Positions 18,894-28,272 of a stretch of 33,637 nucleotides of DNA are shown here, piece by piece. The notes beneath the pieces were generated by a model. That model saw only the letters and a list, made by a program, of their open reading frames with translations. It searched no databases and was not told the DNA's origin. The stretch is from Actinomortierella ambigua (taxonomy: Eukaryota; Mortierellomycota; Mortierellomycetes; Mortierellales; Mortierellaceae): assembly GCA_016098155.1 (NCBI GenBank), contig JAAAJB010000387.1, positions 1-33,637 of the forward strand, written 5' to 3'. Each line of letters opens with the position of its first letter. Positions within the stretch are counted from its first letter, which is position 1. The position numbers were made by a program, and so were the translations under genes.

Positions 18894-21720
18894 ATCCAAG
18901 TGGCCTTGAAGGAACTTCATTCTCAGCCTAGCATCCGTGTGACCTCGGGCAGCAGCCTTGCTGTACCATACAATCGCCTCCCTCGCATCCTGTGCAACTC
19001 CGAGACCTCTCTCGTACATCCGCCCAAGGGCCTGCTGAGCAGCGACATATCCTTGTTTAGCTCCACGCCTGTACAACATAAAGATGTCTTGAGCATCGGT
19101 TGTAGCTTGGCCGTCAAGGTAGGTGGAGGATGTCAGCCATTGAACGTGAAAGTGGGCACTTCGCTCACTCTTAGCAGCAGCCTCCTGATACAAGTGCAGT
19201 GGCCCTTCGCCCCTTGGGTCCACTACGAGACCAAGCTCGTACATAGATGCAATTTTGAATTGAGCAAACTCGTTGTGCTGAGCGGCGCTCCGATTGTACC
19301 ACTTGGCTGCGTCAATATCGCACTGCTCAACCCCTTGACCAAGATCATAGCGCCACCCAAGGTTGTATTGTGTATAGGCATTCCCTTGTTCCGCCGCCTT
19401 GATGTACCACTTGGCCGCCTCAGCATTGTTCTGATCGACTCCTTGGCCTATTGCGTACATCATTCCAAGGGTGATTTGTGCATCGGCATAGCCTTGATCT
19501 GCTGCCTTGGTGTACCACTTGATCGCCTCTGTATCGCTCTGATCGACCCCCTGTCCTATTGCGTACATCAAACCAAGGTTGGTTTGTGCATTCGTAACCC
19601 CTTGCTCGGCTGCCTTGGTGTACCATTTGATTGCCTCAACATCGCTCTGATCGACTCCTCGTCCTTGATCGTACATCAAACCAAGATAATGTTGTGCATT
19701 GGCATCCCCTTGCTCTGCTGCTCTCGTGAACCACTTGATCCCCATGCCTAGACTCTGATTGGTTTTGGCGTCCTCCTTATTCAGTGTGCCAGACAACTAA
19801 AAATCGAGAAAATAGCAAAATGCCAGTAGAAGTGATTTAGACATTGTTCTCATCGTGCCAGTTGGTTGAAAAAAGAACATCATCATCATACTATTAATAT
19901 CCACTTTTCGAGTTTTGACATCTACAACTTCCCATACCAATTCATTCACCTTAGTGCGCCACGAGGCCTTACTGGTGACAAGCCGCCGGGATGAATATAG
20001 ATCAAGGTACATTCGACCTAGCCATGTCTGTGCTGCCGGATTTCCTTGCTCCGCTGCCAGAGTGAGCCATTTGACTGCCTGTTTATCGCTCTGAATCACT
20101 CCTCGCCCAAGAGCGAACCATTGCCCAAGAATGGTCTGAGCTTCATGGTGTCCTTGCTTGGCTGCCATCTTATACCATCGAACTGCCTGGAAAGTGTCTT
20201 CCTTGACTCCATAGCCATCAGTGTACATCCTTCCAAGCGCAAGTTGTGCTTCTGCGCTGCCACCATCAGCGGCTCTACGATACCATGTCACAGCCTTGGA
20301 AGCATTGCTCGGAACGACGCCTTGCCCGTTCTCGTACATTCGAGCAATTCGTATCTGTGCTACCACATTTCCACCATTGGCTGCCTTGCGGTACCACCAA
20401 AACGAGTCTCGTTCGCTCTTGACAACGCCTCGACCATGACCATAAATCCATCCGAGAAAGAGCTGAGCATCGGTGTTCCCTGCCTTGGCTGCCGTGCAAA
20501 AATACGTCACCACATCGTCATCCGTCTGTGGCAAACAACCAACGTAGCCATCATGGTTTCCACTTTTCGTGTCCTGTTCAAACCCTTCGTCACCGCGATT
20601 ATTGGTTTCTGGTGCATGTGCCAATCCAGTTCCGCTACTTTCAAGCTCAAGAATGCTCCCATCCGTATCACTACTCTCTTCGATGGACTCATCGTGCACC
20701 AGAATCACGTTGCCAGCGTTCGGTCGGTCACCGGGTTCCTGGGCCCAGCAGCGCTCAACCCACTTGCGGTAATCAAGCGGAGTTCCATGAGGCAGATGTT
20801 CACGGCGACCATCCTTGACATGCAGTGCAATCAATTCATCGTGATGCTGGTCTTTGAATGGCTTTGTGCAGTCGGCCGCCATCTCCCACATCACCACTCC
20901 TAAAGCGTACACGTCCGACTTTGTTGAGTACACGGGCTTGTCTGCAGAAAGCAGCTCTGGTGCCATCCATCGAAGAGTCCCAGCAGCACCCTTCGACGTT
21001 TGACCGCCGACACTCGAGGCTGTACTGGCCATCGATCGGATCTGAGCCAATCCAAAGTCGGCTAGCTTGACATCCATGTGCTTGGTCAGGAGAACATTGG
21101 CACTCTTGAGGTCACGGTGGAGGACACCTTCCTGATGGATGTAGGCGAGCCCTCGAGCAATCTCATGCGCGAGCCGCCTCTTGGTCACCCAGTCGTCGCA
21201 TGCGAGATGGCCTTTGTTGATAGCCTGTGCAAGACTGCCTTTCTCGGCCAGTTCCATGAGGATGTAGATGCGGTCGTTTTGTTCATGGGTTCGGTAGAAC
21301 TGGATGACATGGCGAAAGCGGAGCCTCTGGAGGACCGAGATTTCCTTGTCGATGGTCTTTCGGTCAAGCTCCGACTGACTGACGAAGAATGCCTTAGCTG
21401 CACAGGGCTGATCTCCATACAGTGCCTGGTGAACGACACCGAACGTTCCTGAGCCAAGTTTGGCTCCTAGAACGAGAAGAGAAAGCTAGTGGATAGAATA
21501 TCGCAGAGTCAGGGAGGAGCCATGCTGTCCACTTTTTGAGCTTGTGGCACGCGGAGAAAAAAATTAACTGGAGATTTTGTTCCTTACCATGGACGAAGAT
21601 TTGGCTTCCATTGAGGCTGTAAGATGAAGGATTGTGTGGGAATGGAGATGTAGATGAAAGAGGGTGAATGAGATGTTGCACTGCTTTTTCCGACTTTCTG
21701 AACTGCTCGACGTCACCCAT
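18891..21720 (-). CDS. TKL-type protein kinase with Sel1-like repeats, paralogue 1
   Basis: Three exons: 21720-21588, 21466-19938 and 19796-18891, giving 855 aa with agreeing phases. After a 44-residue leader starting MGDVEQ comes a kinase domain with every catalytic motif: Gly loop GSGTFGVV (49-56), Lys 69 in AAKAFF, Glu 86, HRDLKSANVLL (161-171), DFG (181-183), APE (213-215), and CWAQEPGDRP near its end. This fits an active Ser/Thr kinase of TKL type. Then about five Sel1-like repeats (36-residue helix pairs such as AQLFLGWIYGHGRGVVKS) in exon 2 and seven in exon 3, ending RMKFLQGHLD. Sel1 repeats usually bind partner proteins, so the array probably selects a regulator or substrate. The exon 2 donor could instead be GTGAAT, ending the exon at 19950; both keep frame. 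No signal peptide or membrane segment seen. Confidence 0.85.
19797..19949 (-). other. Intron between kinase exon and second Sel1 exon (paralogue 1)
   Basis: Acceptor TTTTTAG at 19798-19797. Two in-frame donors are possible, GTGAAT (19949) and GTATGG (19937); the same pair exists in paralogue 2. Reading through without splicing stops at the acceptor TAG. Confidence 0.6.
21073..21419 (-). other. 347-bp block apparently identical to 26,091-26,437 (kinase domain)
   Basis: By eye I find no difference to the second gene over this stretch, offset 5,018. It covers the N-lobe from shortly after the Gly loop to the catalytic loop. Differences begin at both edges (CATCC against CCTCC on one side, CATACAG against CATATTG on the other). 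It is best read as a gene-conversion tract. Confidence 0.75.
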
Positions 21721-22176
21721 GGTTACACCAATACTACATAGACGATCTCATGTTGTGAAGAACTCCATGGTTAGACCAACGCACCACAAGCTGGTTGACT
21801 CACTGCTCATGGTTCTGGGTGGTGTAGTGACCATCCATTGATCTGCTTCCTTAGACTGCAGAGAAATGTCCACCTAGAAACAGCCCTTCGTCCCCCTCCC
21901 CATTCACACACCTCCTGGCAAGGAGTACGTAGTACAACAACACCCAGGCTACGACGCTCCTCGTTTTGGGAACTGATGCAACCGTCTAACTGTTTTCTCT
22001 GCTATGTGACCCAGAGAATCCAGCTATCTGGAGAGCAGATACCACCCACCGGACTGGGTTTTAGCAAGACGCATCGACAGGCAGTGAGCAAGGGTGATTG
22101 GAAATAAAAAAAAAGAATACTATGTAGGTGGAAGGAGGTACGCCGCGTACATGATACTCTGGTTGAAATTGATACA
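21721..22176. other. Promoter-side spacer of kinase-Sel1 paralogue 1
   Basis: About 450 bp upstream of gene 1 (minus strand). The first ~30 bases next to the ATG (CCATGGTTACACCAA, CTACATAGAC) match the region upstream of gene 2; further out they diverge. No TATA box or gene was recognised. Confidence 0.45.
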
Positions 22177-22530
22177 CAACAATGATAGGAAGGTAGAGCT
22201 GTATCTGGACTTGGTCCATCAGGCACCATGGGAGGGGGGGGCAATATCAGTGAGAATGAGAGAGTGAGATAATGACAGATGGATGCTCTGACGAAATGGG
22301 GTTCAACGATGGCAGCTCAAGGATGACAATCAACCTTTGTCCCAACTACAAGGGCTTGGCTCTCCAAAAACATCCTCAAGAAACCAACAAGGTCTCGCTT
22401 TCTACGAAGACGGGAGAGTGCATCATACCCTAGCACCGTTACATGTGAAGAATCAAACATCTCTCTGATGTTTAGGACACCTGCATTCTGCCCAAGGAGC
22501 TGCAGTCAAGAGTGACAGGACATCAATCAA
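22177..22530. repeat. Duplicated 3' flank of the kinase-Sel1 genes, copy B
   Basis: Related to 18,541-18,893. In copy A it directly follows the gene's stop codon; here it follows only a 30-bp relic of the stop-proximal coding end, because an insertion separates it from the rest of gene 2. Confidence 0.8.
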
Positions 22531-22556
22531 AGTGGCCTTGAAGGAACTCCATCCCC
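22527..22556 (-). pseudogene. Orphaned last codons of kinase-Sel1 paralogue 2
   Basis: On the minus strand this reads MEFLQGHFD and a TGA stop, matching the last residues of paralogue 1 (MKFLQGHLD). It is cut off from the rest of gene 2 by about 0.9 kb, showing that the present stop of gene 2 at 23,475 is secondary. Confidence 0.75.
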
Positions 22557-22592
22557 TCCTCATAATATAACCCTCACAAGAACCCAAGCCGA

Positions 22593-22680
22593 AGAGCCCT
22601 CCCTGCCAACAGTGCTCATTACAGGGATCGAACCTGTGTCCTTGGCGTTATCAGCAACAGCTATTGACAGAGAGGGCTCT
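22593..22680 (-). repeat. tRNA-Ile-like hairpin, probable SINE or tRNA relic
   Basis: On the minus strand TGCTGATAACGCCAAGG followed by ACAGGTTCGATCCCTGT looks like the anticodon arm (GAT/AAT type) and T arm of a eukaryotic tRNA-Ile, with a good pol III B box (GGTTCGATCCC, 22,634-22,624). The D-arm half is poorly matched and no normal 7-bp acceptor stem is found. Instead, outer arms at 22,593-22,605 and 22,668-22,680 pair over 12 of 13 bases. It is not a working tRNA by this reading. Confidence 0.45.
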
Positions 22681-22895
22681 CCAGCTTGGGGCTACAAGGC
22701 GGTGTTAGCCTATCACAATACATATAAAATAAATGTATTGAGTGTCTCTACGTCAAAAGGTATATTTATATATTGCGTGCAACTACCACTCTGTCTACAT
22801 GCGGGGTAAAGTTACCTGCAAGGGGAATGAGTGTCTCTGCGCCGAAAGGTACAGAATCCCATCCCGCTCGCAGTCCCTTTTTATACTAAGGCTAA

Positions 22896-22970
22896 GCCTT
22901 GATCGTACATCAAACGAAGACTTTTTTTTTGCGCCAGCATCCCATCATTCTGCTGCCTTGGTGTACCATT
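22896..22970 (-). pseudogene. Stray Sel1-repeat fragment
   Basis: The plus-strand text TTGATCGTACATCAAACGAAG ... CTGCCTTGGTGTACCATT matches the repeat unit of gene 2 (for example 24,607-24,672), with an expanded T run that breaks the frame. It probably came from gene 2 during the rearrangement. Confidence 0.75.
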
Positions 22971-22983
22971 AAAACTGAAGTCA

Positions 22984-23192
22984 ACTGATGTTCTAAAGTG
23001 GTGGCGAGTTAACTCTACCAATGAGCCTGTCCTATCCTGCCTGGCCCGCAAGTACCTGTCAGCTTTGGCTACCTCAGTCCCACGGAGCGCATGCTCAGTG
23101 CTGAGTGGATTCTCATTTCACAGCGCCAGAGTCGGCCTCACCCGTCCACAATCTCGGATATCATATTTCCCCCTATGCAAACAAACGCTTGA
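22984..23192 (+). pseudogene. hAT-family transposase remnant (C-terminal dimerisation domain), frameshifted
   Basis: Frame 1 reads TDVLKWWRVNSTNEPVLSCL then ARKYLSALATSVP, the typical LxWW...LARxYLxxxATSVP core of the hAT C-terminal dimerisation region. A shift near 23,081 moves to the next frame, which continues TERMLSAEWILISQRQSRPH then PSTISDIIFPP, and stops TGA at 23,190-23,192. The catalytic part is absent and the frame broken, so it is not active. Confidence 0.8.
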
Positions 23193-23474
23193 GACAAATC
23201 CCTGAAGCCGCGCTTCCTGTCTCTTTCTGAGCACTATTCGTTGCTCTGTGTCTTAAAGCTATATCACATATCTTGAGTCCCACAATACCAAGATTCTTGC
23301 TTCATGTCACTTCTCGAGGATTCTGTTTATAGCCATTAATCTATAGCTTCACCATGCAACAATATATCATTTTATCTTGATGACCGTCATTTAAGAACTT
23401 TCACGTTGGTGACCCATATACATGTCACCAACCAACCGACTTGTTGGTAGTTGGAAAGGTCCTAGGAGACGCTT

Positions 23475-26400
23475 TCAACTGCCTCCTATCAAATTAGAGT
23501 CACTACTCCGATCTACGCCGCGTCCTTGAGCGTACATCAAACCAAGGATGAGTTGTGCATCGGCATCCCCTTGCTCTGCTGCCTTGGTGTACCATCTGAC
23601 CGCCTCAACATCACTCTGATCGACTCCTTGTCCTTGCGCGTATATCACTCCAAGATTGAACTGTGCATTGGCATCCCCTTGCTTTGCTGCCTTAGTGTAC
23701 CATTTGATAGCCTCAACATCACTCCTATCGACTCCTCTTCCTTCCTCGTACATCACTCCAAGATTAAACTGTGCATTGGCATCCCCTTGCTTTGCTGCCT
23801 TGGTGTACCACTTGACCGCCTCAACGTTACTACGATCAACTCCTCGTCCCAGTGCGTACATCACTCCAAGATTGAACTGTGCATTGGCATTCCCCTGCTC
23901 TGCTGCCTTGGTGTACCATTTAACCGCCTCAACATCACTCTGATCGACTCCTCGCCCTCGTGCGTACATCACTCCAAGATTGAACTGTGCATTAGCATCC
24001 CCTTGGTCAGCTGCATTAGCGTACCATTTGGCCGCCTCAACATCGCTCCGACCGACACCTCGTCCTTCCTCGTACAATACTCCAAGGTTAAACTGTGCAT
24101 TGGCATGTCCTTGCTCTGCTGCCTTGGTGTACCATTTGACCGCCTCAACATCATTCTGATTGACACCCCGTCCTTCCTCGGACATAACCCCAAGGTTGAA
24201 CTGTGCATCAGCATGCCCTTGCTCTGCTGCCTTGGTGTACCATTTGACCGCCTCAACATCGCTCTTATCGACTCCACGTCCTTGTGCGTACATCCACCCA
24301 ATGCTAAGTTGTGCGTTGGCATTCCCTTGCTCGGCTGCCTTGGTAAACCACTTGATCGCCTCAGCATCGCTCTGTTGGGCCCCTTGCCCTTGTGCGTGCA
24401 TCACTCCAAGACTGCACTGTGCGCCGGCATTACCTTGCTCTGCTGCCTTGGTGTACCATTTGATAGCCTCAACATCGCTCTGATTGACTCCTCGTCCTTG
24501 ATCGTACATCATTCCAAGGTTGTATTGTGCATTGGCATTCCCTTGCTCTGCTGCCTTGGTATACCACTTGACCGCCTCAACATCGCTCTGATCGACTCCG
24601 CGTCCTTGATCGTACATCAAACCAAGACTTTTTTGTGCACCGGCATCCCCTTGCTCGGCAGCCTTAGTGTACCATTTGACGGCCTCAACATCACTCTGAT
24701 AGATTCCTCGTCCTTGATCGTACATCACTCCAAGGTTGATTTGTGCATTGGCATCCCCTTGCTCTGCTGCCCTCGTGAACCACTTGACCGCCATGCCTAG
24801 ACTCTGATTGGTTTGGTCGTCTTGCTTATACAGTGTACCAGACAACTAGGAATCGAGAAAAAAAATGAAAGATTCAGGGATCAGCGTCACTGTACCTGCT
24901 GGTTGGAGAAAGAACATCATAGTCACACTATAATGACCTCTACAATTTCCCATACCAGCACAGTCACCTTGGTGCGCCACGTGGCCTTACTACTGACGAA
25001 CCGCTTGAATGAATATCGATCAAGGTACATTCGACCTAGCCATGTCTGTGCTGCCGGATTTCCTTGCTCCGCTGCCAGAGTGAGCCATTTGACTGCCTGT
25101 TTATCGCTCTGAATCACTCCTCGCCCAAGAGCGAACCATTGCCCAAGAATGGTCTGAGCTTCATGGTGTCCCTGCTCGGCTGCCATCTCATACCATCGAG
25201 CTGCTTGGGAAGTGTCTTCCTTGACTCCATAGCCATCGGTGTACATCTTTCCAAGCGCAAACTGTGCTTCTGCACTGCCACCACTAGCTGCCCTACGATA
25301 CCATGTCGCAGCCTTGAAAGCATTGCTCGAAACGACACCTTGCCCGTTCTCGTACATTCGAGCAATTCGTATCTGTGCTACCACATTCCCACCATTGGCT
25401 GCCTTGTGGTACCACCAAAACGAGTCTCGCTCACTCTTGCCAACGCCTCGACCATGACCATAAATCCATCCGAGAAAGAGCTGAGCATCGGTTTTCCCTG
25501 CCTTGGCTGATGTGCAGAAATAGGCCACCACATCGTCATCCGTCTGTGGCAAACGACCGGCGTAGTCAACATGTTTCCCAGATATCGCATCCTTTTTAAA
25601 GCGGTCGTCGCCACGATTGTGGGTTTCTGGTGCATGTGCTAATCCAGCTCCACTACTGTCAAGATCAAGAAAGCTCCCATCTGTTTCGGCGCTCTCTTTG
25701 ACAGATTCACCGTGCACCAGAATCACATTACCAGCGTTCGGTCGGTCACTGGGATCCTGGGCCCAGCAGCGTTCAACCCACGTGCGGTATTCGAGCGGAG
25801 TTTCAATAGGCAGTCGTTCACGACGACCATTCTTGATACCTAGTGCAATCAATTCGTCGTCATGCTGGTCTTTGAATGGCCTGGTACAGTCAGCCGCCAT
25901 TTCCCACATCACCACTCCTAGAGCGTACACATCCGACTTGGTTGAGTACTTGGGCTTGTCTGCAAAAAGTAGCTCTGGCGCCACCCATCGAAGCGTTCCA
26001 GCAGCCCTCGTAGAGCCTTTGCCGTTAGCACTCGATGCTACGCTGGCCATTGATCGGATCTGAGCCAGTCCAAAGTCGGCTAGCTTAACCTCCATGTGCT
26101 TGGTCAGGAGAACATTGGCACTCTTGAGGTCACGGTGGAGGACACCTTCCTGATGGATGTAGGCGAGCCCTCGAGCAATCTCATGCGCGAGCCGCCTCTT
26201 GGTCACCCAGTCGTCGCATGCGAGATGGCCTTTGTTGATAGCCTGTGCAAGACTGCCTTTCTCGGCCAGTTCCATGAGGATGTAGATGCGGTCGTTTTGT
26301 TCATGGGTTCGGTAGAACTGGATGACATGGCGAAAGCGGAGCCTCTGGAGGACCGAGATTTCCTTGTCGATGGTCTTTCGGTCAAGCTCCGACTGACTGA

Positions 26401-26740
26401 CGAAGAATGCCTTAGCTGCACAGGGCTGATCTCCATATTGTGCTCGGTGGACGAAACCGAACGTTCCTGAGCCAAGCTTGGTTCCTAGAACGAGAAGAGA
26501 GTGCTAGTGGATAGAATATCAAGGAATCAGAGAGGGGGCATGTAGTCTATGATTTTAAGCTTGCAACACGTGGGGATAAAATAAACAGACATTTTGCTCC
26601 CTACCGTGGACGAAGGTTTGGCATCCATTGAGGCTGTAGGATGAAGGATTGCGTGGGAATGACGATGGGGATGAGAGTTGAGGATGATTAAGATGAGGCA
26701 CTGCTCTGTCCAAACTTCCGAGCTGCTCGACGTCACCCAT
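23475..26740 (-). CDS. TKL-type protein kinase with Sel1-like repeats, paralogue 2 (3' end disrupted)
   Basis: Three exons in the same plan as paralogue 1: 26740-26605, 26484-24956 (exactly the same 1,529 bp) and 24845-23475, giving 1,011 aa. Leader MGDVEQLGSLDRAV, then kinase motifs GSGTFGFV, AAKAFF, HRDLKSANVLL, DFG and APE, all kept, followed by five Sel1-like repeats in exon 2 and twelve in exon 3. The exon 3 units are very alike (AQFNLGVMYxxGRGVDxSDV with VKWYTKAAEQG), suggesting recent unit expansion. The last repeat breaks off into SSDSNLIGGS and stops, where foreign sequence begins; the original end lies at 22,527-22,556. The protein therefore lost the divergent C-terminal repeats seen in paralogue 1 but keeps kinase and array. 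The long antisense frame across the array is a repeat artefact. Confidence 0.83.
23516..24810 (-). repeat. Tandem 108-bp Sel1 repeat array (12 units)
   Basis: Head-to-tail 36-codon units within exon 3 of paralogue 2; each contains (plus strand) a TGTGCATTGGCATCCCCTTG-like core and a TTGGTGTACCATTTGA-like core. High similarity between units makes it prone to slippage and unequal exchange. The matching part of paralogue 1 has about seven more diverged units. Confidence 0.9.
25019..25171 (-). other. Second apparently identical block between the two kinase-Sel1 genes
   Basis: About 153 bp, matching 20,001-20,153 without a difference that I can see, within the Sel1 repeats of exon 2. Neighbouring sequence differs at scattered positions, so a second conversion tract or strong constraint is possible. 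Confidence 0.55.
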
Positions 26741-27637
26741 GGTTACACCAACGCTACATAGACAGGGAGGGTCGACCTAATTACTGTTGCGAAGGAGAAC
26801 TTCATGGTTGAGCTAGATATGCACCCCTCGCATCTATAAAAGGCTGACCACCCATGCCCTGGTGCGCGAATACGCATCTGATATGCATGCGCAGGACCAC
26901 CACCCATAGAGCACCACTCCATAAAACGAAAGAATCTTCCTAGTCCCCATGGTTGACAGCTGCTTCTGAACAGTAACATATTCGCGAGACCCACTGCCCT
27001 CGTCAGTTTCCCTCCTACCAATTCTCATATCCAATGTGTCAATACATGTTGACCCCACTATTCCCTTCCTTCATCTCTGAACCCTTCCATTTCTAGTAGA
27101 GTGCAAGAGCGCAATATTAACGTTAATGCTCGAGTAGAAACGGCTTATTCTTTCGTGGCACTGGAGGAGAAGGAGCCGGTCCTGAAGTTCTTAGAGCTAC
27201 AATATTAGGAGAACACAGGGTTGATCTATCCATTGTAACTACTCTCGCCACTCTAGCTTGTCTGTAGACCCTTTTGATGTGTTTTTCTGGCCCCCAGGAG
27301 CGGACATTTCGACTCGGGCACGTGCAGATCGATGGGCAACCATCCTCTGACATTGAATCCCATGCGGAGTGGATTGGCCATCGTGACAGAAAAACAAGGC
27401 AAGTCTATGCGTTTCGGGGGTTAGAATGCATACTGAATACCTAAAAAATCGCCCTACTTTTTTTAACCACCCTACTGGTTTGAGCAGTAGGTAGTAACAT
27501 GAGATCTCGCAGAGCATGCAGAAGCGTGTGGTATATTGAACAAAAAAAATGAAGACGATGATTAACCATGCTATGGAAATGAGGAAGGTCGCTCAGAAGA
27601 AGTTGATCATTTAAGCGAGAGAAGAGAGATAACATTC
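26741..27637. other. Upstream spacer of paralogue 2, no supported gene
   Basis: About 900 bp. The part next to the ATG resembles the upstream sequence of paralogue 1. A TATAAAA on the plus strand (26,834-26,840) has no gene behind it. Plus-strand pieces at about 27,150-27,420 (FRGTGGEGAGPEVLRATILG, then ERTFRLGHVQIDGQPSSDIE in another frame) look like decayed coding sequence that I cannot assign. Confidence 0.35.
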
Positions 27638-28177
27638 TTAATAGTCGAAGGGGAAGCTCATCTTGCTCGTCATAGCATAGAACTGAATGTTGATGAATGT
27701 GCCCTCTCGCATGCTGTCGCAGGTGTGGATCTCACCAGCGTTGTAGCGGTGCTTCTTGCCAGCATAGAAAAAGTCAAATTCGTAGTTCTTAGATGAACAG
27801 TTGACGGTGACAGTCTGCATGCAGAAGTTTCCCTGGCTGCTGCAGTGCATAGCCTTGTTCTTGTAGTAGACGGCAGTGCTCATTGTCTCACGGTGGCCGG
27901 TCTGCACAACTAGAATGCTCATCTTGGCCGTCTCGCTCTGCACGACGCCGGCAACAACGTTCTCAAACCAAAAGTTGGTGAGCTCGATGTCGACGCGGGC
28001 AAGGGCATGGAGATGCGAGTTTCTCTCGGGTGCCTTGGTGGTGTTGTCGGGGACGGACCAGAGAAGCTTAGGCACAATGACATCCTCGCGGGCGATGGCC
28101 TCGACAGGGGCAGCAGAGACAACGGTCGAGGCAACAAGGAGCGTACCCAGAGCGGACAGGAAAGTGTAGAACTTCAT
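27638..28177 (-). CDS. Small secreted protein of unknown function, four cysteines
   Basis: 179 aa from ATG 28177, chosen because the longer frame (ATG 28246) would put 23 polar residues before an obvious signal peptide. MKFYTFLSALGTLLVAS, then TVVSAAPVEA, has a hydrophobic core and a likely cleavage site after VSA. The mature part carries Cys in MHCSSQGNFCM, TVNCSS and IHTCDS, possibly two disulfides, one NTT sequon and one NCS sequon, and ends MSFPFDY. I do not recognise a domain; the fold could be beta-rich (VDIELTNFWFENVVAG, INIQFYAM). It may be a surface or secreted protein acting outside the cell. It stands alone in a gene-poor stretch beside the kinase-Sel1 pair. Confidence 0.75.
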   Translation of the reverse strand: MKFYTFLSALGTLLVASTVVSAAPVEAIAREDVIVPKLLWSVPDNTTKAPERNSHLHALARVDIELTNFWFENVVAGVVQSETAKMSILVVQTGHRETMSTAVYYKNKAMHCSSQGNFCMQTVTVNCSSKNYEFDFFYAGKKHRYNAGEIHTCDSMREGTFINIQFYAMTSKMSFPFDY

Positions 28178-28262
28178 TTTTTTATTACGAGGCTTGCTGG
28201 GGGGATGAAGCTGATGTAGATAAGAGAAGGAATTGCTGGTTGACATAACTGATGTTTACCAA

Positions 28263-28272
28263 GGTATTTATG
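28263..28272 (-). promoter_or_regulatory. Possible TATA-like element of the secreted-protein gene
   Basis: CATAAATACC on the minus strand, about 85-95 bp upstream of the ATG at 28,177. Position is plausible for a core promoter, sequence is only a partial match. Confidence 0.35.

Larger units (their letters stand above)
22557..23515. mobile_element. Insertion (mosaic of repeat sequences) in the 3' end of kinase-Sel1 paralogue 2
   Basis: Sequence absent from the equivalent place in paralogue 1. It contains a tRNA-like hairpin (22,593-22,680), two related direct repeats (TTGAGTGTCTCTACGTCAAAAGG near 22,738 and ATGAGTGTCTCTGCGCCGAAAGG near 22,828), a stray Sel1 fragment (22,896-22,970) and a hAT-transposase remnant (22,984-23,192), then about 280 bp with nothing recognised. 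Exact borders and target-site duplication were not resolved. Confidence 0.6.

Noticed and set aside
22593..22680. Functional tRNA-Ile gene
   Set aside because: No 7-bp acceptor stem and a poor D arm/A box; better a SINE or relic.
23516..24810. CRISPR-like regular repeats
   Set aside because: The 108-bp units are contiguous coding Sel1 repeats without unique spacers, in a spliced eukaryotic gene.
26834..26840. TATAAAA box on the plus strand
   Set aside because: No plus-strand gene follows within the next 900 bp that I can support.
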